From contig CM075862.1 of the NCBI GenBank assembly GCA_037975125.1, positions 42,694,924-42,758,923 of the forward strand: a DNA stretch of 64,000 bases, given 5' to 3'. This document shows positions 60,474-64,000 of this stretch, in pieces. Both the position numbers and the translations under genes were made by a program. The notes below the pieces were generated by a model. The model saw only the letters and a program-made list of their open reading frames with translations, had not been told where the DNA came from and did not search any database. This stretch comes from Latrodectus hesperus (taxonomy: Eukaryota > Arthropoda > Arachnida > Araneae > Theridiidae). Position 1 is the first letter of the stretch, and each line of letters starts with the position of its first letter.

Positions 60474-63309
60474 GCTGATTTATCTTAGCCAATCAAGGTG
60501 CACCTTTTTTTTTATTCTTTACATTATTGTTACATTCTGATAAGTGAAAATCCAGGTATGGAGACTTGACTGTAAAATTCGCATAAAGGAATTGAAAGCT
60601 TTCAGAGAAAGATCTCCTTTTTTTCCAAAAAGTCATTTTGTATCTATAATTAAACATTTGTTAATTGCCATAATTGTAAATGTATTAATTGCAGTCAACA
60701 TTAATTAAATGCTATGAGATGGAATAATTTTAGAATTTAAACAGATGTTTATTTATTTATTTATTTTTATTTATTTATTTGTTTTATTTATTTATTTATT
60801 TATTTGCCTACATAACTATGAGTATAATTATATTTTGGAAGTTCTTTTTTTGCTTTTTTATCCTTAATAAAAAAATAAAAAATATCCCATGAACAGTTTT
60901 ATTTAAGTGCATAAAATATTTTGCTTTATTAATATCTCTGGAAAATTCTTGCTTTATTGAACAAGTAATGTTCTTTAAATCACTATTTTCATTGTTAATT
61001 TATCTATAATTAAGTTTTCCAAATGTTATATGTCTATTTTGTTTTGATTAATTTCATGTTTTTATTGAAATTTAATGAAATTTGTTGACATCTAAGAAAA
61101 TGGTAGCTGATATGAAAAAGTTTATATTATTGAAAGAAATCTCTTAATATAAAAATAATTACATTTTCTGTAATTTAATTTGAGAATTGATATGTTTTTT
61201 ATGACATTCAAATATTATATCAAGTGTGATAAAGTATAAAAATAAATTGTTTGTTTTAAAATTAACATATTGGTTTAAATTTGTAATAAGCAAATTGATA
61301 AATTTTAATAAGTAAACTGATAAATTTCTGACTAGTTTCAATTATCTTTCTTTGATTGCTTTTTCCCATAAAAACGTATATTGTTTGTTATTGAGTCAGT
61401 ATATATATTTTTTTATCTGTTTTTATACACATTTAGGAAGGATTTCGATATAATGCTCTTCATATTGCTGCCAGATGTAAGAAGCCTTTGATGTGTCAAC
61501 TAATATTAGACACTTTGGGAGATCCAAAATTTTTTGACAGAATCTATAAGTGTGATCCAGAGATTCGTGAAGAAAAAATTCATCATTTATTGGATCAGTA
61601 TCTTAATAATCCTGATAAGCGAGTAATTTCCTATTTTTTATTTGCAATTACTTGCTTAAATGATTAAGTTTTTTGTAATAATTTCTTTTTAATTTTTTAG
61701 CAACATTTTTATTCAAATTCTTCTAGAATTTTTAAAAATAATAGTTTGGAAGAACAATATTATGTCAAGTGTTTTTTGGGAAAAAAATTATTTGAGCTGT
61801 TTCTCATAGGTTTTTTCAAGTACTTCAAATATTTTTTACAAGTTTTCTATAAATAAGTTATATTTTCTTGATTATTTTTCCACAGTAAAATTGTTCAGAC
61901 TAATCTTAGATTTTTATTACATTTTCAATTTCATAAATATTAATTGAAAATTTAAGCAAAATTGTTTTGCCTTAATTCTAGGAATTATTATTTTAATTTT
62001 TCTGTTTATTATTAATGTGAATCAACTTTTAATCTTGGAAACTAGCTGATGTAAAGCAGTTTCAGTAGATTTGCCAGGTTGATAGGCAAATTGAAGAGCA
62101 TGCAAGGGACTATTACTACCCAAGTAATCTCTAATATGCCGATCAATGATTTTCTCCATAATTTTAAGAAAGAATGAAGAAAGACTGATTGGTCTGTAAG
62201 ACTTGGCCTGGTCTTAGGTGTCCTTGCCAGGTTTAGGAATGAAAACAATCCTAGTCTTCTGCCATATCTTTGGTATGTAACCCAGTGTAAAGCTAACTAG
62301 AATTTAGAGAACTAGAATTTAGAACACTTGTGACACGTTAAAATATTATCCATAGGATTAACATAGGATTCGATTTTCCCCAACGGAGGTCTAGCAGGGC
62401 CTTAATAAAATAAATATTTAATTTTTAAAGTTTACAACTGTTTAAAACTTGTATTTACTAACAATTTTAAATATATTTTACAAATTTTTTTCCATTTCAC
62501 AAAAGCAGTTCATTTTATAGGGTTCTTTTTTCTAGTTTAATTATTCTTTCTGTATTCAACATCTTAGTGACTTCTTTCCTTTTATTGAAATTGTTATTAT
62601 ATTTTTTCATTCTTTTTTCAATGTATGAATATTTTATGTTGCAGTTGGGTGAAACACCCTTACATTTTGCTGCCAAATTTGGGTGTCTTCACACAGTTAA
62701 AATTTTGCTATCTCATCCTTATTGTATTAAAGACAAGAAAAATAAATATGGAGAAACTGCTGAACAAACTATTTGCACAAGATGTTCTTCAGCCAATGAT
62801 ACTTTGCGTAAAGAGATGCAAGAGGCTTTCAAAGGTACTAACATCATTACATTATTATTATATCTATGATAATTTGATTTGTTTCATATTATGGCTTATA
62901 TTTTTAATGCTGTAAATAAAATGTATGTTTCACATTGATAAAAATATAAAAATGTTATTTATTTCAATGAGGTTTAAGTTCTGCCAGGTGCTGTCATTAA
63001 AAGTATACTATATTATTGCATTTTATCAAATAGAGTATCAAGGTTAATTTTATATTAATTTCTAAAAGTATAAAAAAATTAAATTCTTTCCTCTTTGATA
63101 AAATTTTCTTTAAGATATATGATAACAATAATAAGATGCATTATGAATTAATATTGATATTAGGTAACACCAATATTGCTGCTTATATATAATATATCAT
63201 TTCTAAATTATCTTTAATAGTTAAAAATTATTTTTAAAAATTTTCTCGTCTCTAAGCTCCTTTACTTGAATTCACTCGACCTCTAAAAGCCTTTGATTAT
63301 AAAATTGAA
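50463..63309 (+). CDS. ANKLE2: ANKLE2 (LEM4-type), 3' end beyond the window
   Basis: ANKLE2 is an ER/nuclear-envelope protein that helps PP2A and restrains VRK1 so that BAF is dephosphorylated when the nuclear envelope re-forms after mitosis. Exons 50463-50645, 54576-54683, 56139-56315, 58972-59117, 61437-61622 and 62645-62834 are phase-compatible; 63257-63309 is a weaker candidate. The protein shows a viroplasmin-like fold (RVFYAVNVPKK, then EEALKIVKSHKHARFKSF and SREEAVKFAL), the DLVKLRKAIEEGNEENFKKM block, and ankyrin motifs (YNALHIAARCKK; GETPLHFAAKFGCLHTVKIL). Block order and sequence match human ANKLE2. No LEM domain and no N-terminal membrane segment were found in these exons; upstream exons could have been missed. 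The ATG is at 50471. Confidence 0.9.
50945..51080 (+). repeat. Family 1 SINE, very diverged
   Basis: Tail only is clear: ccaatgtaattagtcataag and aaaaattgctgttgagtgat. The upstream part keeps acatggttaacactgat and a worn gattctggaatc. Confidence 0.5.
52440..52850 (-). pseudogene. DUF4817-type transposase N-terminal relic
   Basis: On minus, VATVQRLWRLEYGTEPTSR and ITIKCLRDKFKMH (about 52745-52842) match the helix-turn-helix block (VQRxFRxxFGxxPPSxxTIxxWxxKF) of mariner/IS630-like transposases with a DUF4817 domain. Further on, ILEKGNLQVYISRLVKQLRD (about 52510-52570) fits the following LxKxxFxxYxxxLVQxLxxxD block. The order is right but frames are broken and the catalytic domain was not found. 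Confidence 0.6.
52854..52918. repeat. (TG)n/(GA)n mixed microsatellite
   Basis: Short TA run, then TG with GC variants, then GAGT and GA repeats. Confidence 0.9.
54576..54683 (+). CDS. ANKLE2: ANKLE2 exon with start of the viroplasmin-like fold
   Basis: Encodes GDFEQKSSNSSDRVFYAVNV and on to DGSGDTEK; donor AAA G then gttagt, phase 1. The 5' edge is uncertain. The acceptor at ctattcttaaag gives the phase needed to join the previous exon. A better-looking acceptor at tatttacag (exon start 54470) keeps the same frame open but needs a phase-0 upstream exon that I did not find. Confidence 0.7.
54684..56138 (+). other. ANKLE2 intron
   Basis: Very AT-rich, from gttagt to ttttccag; no repeat family recognised. 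Confidence 0.7.
56139..56315 (+). CDS. ANKLE2: ANKLE2 exon, viroplasmin-like fold core
   Basis: Phase 1-1. EEPNVFENIEEALKIVKSHK and HARFKSFTSREEAVKFALQS align with human [20 protein letters not shown] and FKAFSTREDAEKFARG. Ends in a Ser-rich linker, then donor GAA G followed by gtactt. Confidence 0.93.
56316..58971 (+). other. ANKLE2 intron
   Basis: AT-rich, from gtactt to atttgtaaag. Frames at 56813-57004 and 57508-57816 lack recognisable domains and splice context. No repeat family seen. Confidence 0.6.
58972..59117 (+). CDS. ANKLE2: ANKLE2 exon, block before the ankyrin repeats
   Basis: DGLPSVKCQDLVKLRKAIEE, then GNEENFKKMVWENARYLV; matches human QDLTAKLRKAVEKGEED and LIWSNPRYLIGSGDNPTI. 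Acceptor atttgtaaag, donor CAT then gtgagt, phase 0. Confidence 0.93.
59430..60160 (-). pseudogene. Merlin/ISXO2-like transposase relic
   Basis: On minus, pieces in the order of ISXO2-like (IS1595 superfamily, eukaryotic Merlin) transposases: CDKQLKVCQNTTID (about 60010-60050), MEVCSQ (about 59970), IGGYGKIVKID (about 59905-59940, the VEIDES site with the first catalytic Asp), DKLEKAGYKHLT (about 59675-59712), FVDPTTSV (about 59632-59655), TQNVEKLWGSVIGET (about 59580-59625) and KKPFNFILKEIAEIW (about 59470-59512). They lie in different frames with stops between, and no terminal repeats were found, so this is an old dead copy. Confidence 0.78.
60396..60470. repeat. (TA)n microsatellite
   Basis: About 75 bp of perfect TA repeats. 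Confidence 0.95.
60747..60808. repeat. (ATTT)n microsatellite
   Basis: Tetranucleotide repeats with two interruptions (tttttattt and gttttattt). Confidence 0.9.
61437..61622 (+). CDS. ANKLE2: ANKLE2 exon, first ankyrin motif
   Basis: EGFRYNALHIAARCKKPLMC, QLILDTLGDPKFFDRIY, then HHLLDQYLNNPDKR; human has [20 protein letters not shown] and VDLYLNTPDK. Acceptor acatttag, donor CGA then gtaatt, phase 0. Confidence 0.95.
61623..62644 (+). other. ANKLE2 intron with LINE relic
   Basis: From gtaatt to atgttgcag. Contains the reverse-transcriptase fragment at 62041-62405; the rest is AT-rich. Confidence 0.75.
62041..62405 (-). mobile_element. Jockey-like LINE reverse-transcriptase fragment
   Basis: On minus one frame reads LGYIPKIWQKTRIVFIPKPG, a stop (62214-62216), then SYRPISLSSFFLKIMEKII, DRHIRDYL and FAYQPGKSTETALHQL. 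These are conserved reverse-transcriptase blocks 1-2 of Jockey/R1-group LINEs. Only about 120 codons remain; the catalytic YxDD block is absent. It is antisense to ANKLE2. Confidence 0.85.
62645..62834 (+). CDS. ANKLE2: ANKLE2 exon, second ankyrin motif
   Basis: LGETPLHFAAKFGCLHTVKI, then KDKKNKYGETAEQTICTRCS and LRKEMQEAFK; human has [20 protein letters not shown] and NKYDKTPEDVICERSK. Donor AAA G then gtacta, phase 1. Confidence 0.95.
62835..63256 (+). other. ANKLE2 intron
   Basis: AT-rich; nothing recognised. Ends in ctcgtctctaag if the next candidate exon is real. Confidence 0.5.
63257..63309 (+). CDS. ANKLE2: Candidate ANKLE2 exon
   Basis: 53 bp between ctcgtctctaag and GAA then gtaagt; the phase fits the previous donor and gives APLLEFTRPLKAFDYKIE. 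Human has GHYYVPLLRAEE at this point, so only PLL is shared. The donor is strong and the acceptor weak. Confidence 0.35.
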
Positions 63310-64000
63310 GTAAGTCAATATCAATCCAAAAACTGAAATTAAATCTTTTCTATTAAATTTTTTCATTTCCAGTAAAAGTTTATCTTAAATATTTAGTTTG
63401 ATGAAAAAAATATTATGGCTGAATTTACGAGGCATTTTTTTGAAAAAAGTGGTAAAAGTGGTTTAAAAAATTTTGAATTTCGTTGTGTATATCACATGCA
63501 GCCAAAGATAATCTGGTTTAAAAAAAACATTCTCCATTAGAAAATCTTACAATAAAATTTAGAAAGAAATGCTGTTTGTTTTATAAAATAAATAACAGGT
63601 GCAATCATAACTCAGCTGGCTTTTTTCAACTATAATGAGTTTTGTCCAATCACATTCAAGAACAAATTAGGTTCCTTAGAAAGATATTACTGTTGCTATT
63701 GGCTATCATCATTTCACATGTTGTCTTGACTTGAGCTGTTTAATTTTGAAAATATTCAAATTTGTATATCATGTGGAAGTGAAAGCATAAAAGTTATACA
63801 CCAAATTTTAAACTAAAAGCTATAGAGAAGGCAATAAACATGCCTTCTCTATAGCTTTTAGTTTAAAATTTGGCGACAAACATGCTAATGTAAGGCAAAA
63901 AACAAAACATGCACAGTAAAAAGAAAAAATGTATCCAATACGTAGTTCAAAAATTTAGTTTAATTATTAACTAAACAATTTTTAACATTGTTTAAAAGTT
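63310..64000 (+). other. End of window: transposase relic and hairpin
   Basis: No further ANKLE2 exon recognised. 63793-63840 on plus reads KSYTPNFKLKAIEKAINM, like the N-terminal helix-turn-helix of psq/BrkDBD-type transposases (pogo and relatives). A 33-bp perfect inverted repeat covers this stretch. The gene must continue to the right. Confidence 0.5.
63801..63873. repeat. Perfect 33-bp inverted repeat, 7-nt loop
   Basis: Left arm 63801-63833 (starts ccaaattttaaac, ends gagaaggca), loop ataaaca, right arm 63841-63873, exact complement over all 33 positions. The left arm is the coding part of a psq-type transposase relic, so the right arm looks like a local inverted duplication. Confidence 0.95.

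Larger units (their letters stand above)
59118..61436 (+). other. ANKLE2 intron with Merlin relic and microsatellites
   Basis: From gtgagt to acatttag. Apart from the transposase relic and the TA and ATTT repeats listed separately, AT-rich DNA with nothing recognised. Confidence 0.7.

Overview
This is a eukaryotic window with AT-rich, intron-heavy, transposon-littered DNA. Three conserved animal genes can be recognised. The small-GTPase gene has multi-kb introns, and tRNA-derived SINEs are dense in the first half. Family choice and the arthropod-like length of the Ral protein (201 aa, starting MSK) point to an arthropod; a spider or other chelicerate is my best guess, but that is inference and no species can be named.

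Layout. (1) 1-9.1 kb: no gene found, only scattered SINE copies and low-complexity DNA. (2) 9.15-30.46 kb, plus strand: a complete Ral (RalA-type) GTPase gene in four coding exons, with a CpG-rich leader and first exon, a 13.7 kb first intron full of SINEs and microsatellites, and a C-terminal CVIL prenylation box. (3) 30.5-37.3 kb: 3' flank and very AT-rich intergenic DNA. (4) 37.28-41.19 kb: a decayed hAT transposon of the BED-finger GTF2IRD2/SCAND3-like group, interrupted by a 1.5 kb Tc1-like transposon; both insertions keep recognisable target duplications. (5) 42.0-42.7 kb, minus strand: Mediator subunit MED7 in one coding exon. (6) 42.7-50.5 kb: divergent interval between MED7 and the next gene, with a small GC-richer patch near 48.2-48.35 kb that may be a shared promoter, and two related copies of a repeat built from ~125 bp units. 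(7) 50.46 kb to beyond the window end, plus strand: ANKLE2 (LEM4-type), with the viroplasmin-like fold and ankyrin region encoded by six exons plus one weaker candidate. Its introns hold relics of a Merlin/ISXO2-like transposase, a DUF4817-type transposase and a Jockey-like LINE.

The three host genes do different jobs: Ral controls exocytosis and membrane traffic, MED7 sits in the middle module of Mediator, and ANKLE2 promotes BAF dephosphorylation during nuclear envelope reassembly. Nothing suggests a shared pathway; Ral and MED7 are convergent, MED7 and ANKLE2 divergent.

I did not find a clearly new biological system. The best second-look items are the nested hAT/Tc1 insertion with dated footprints, a perfect 33-bp inverted duplication at 63.80-63.87 kb inside a transposase relic, a CpG-rich exon-like block in Ral intron 1, recurrent 36-bp deletions inside the SINE family, and the apparent lack of a LEM domain in this ANKLE2. 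All alignments are from memory of family sequences; no search was run.
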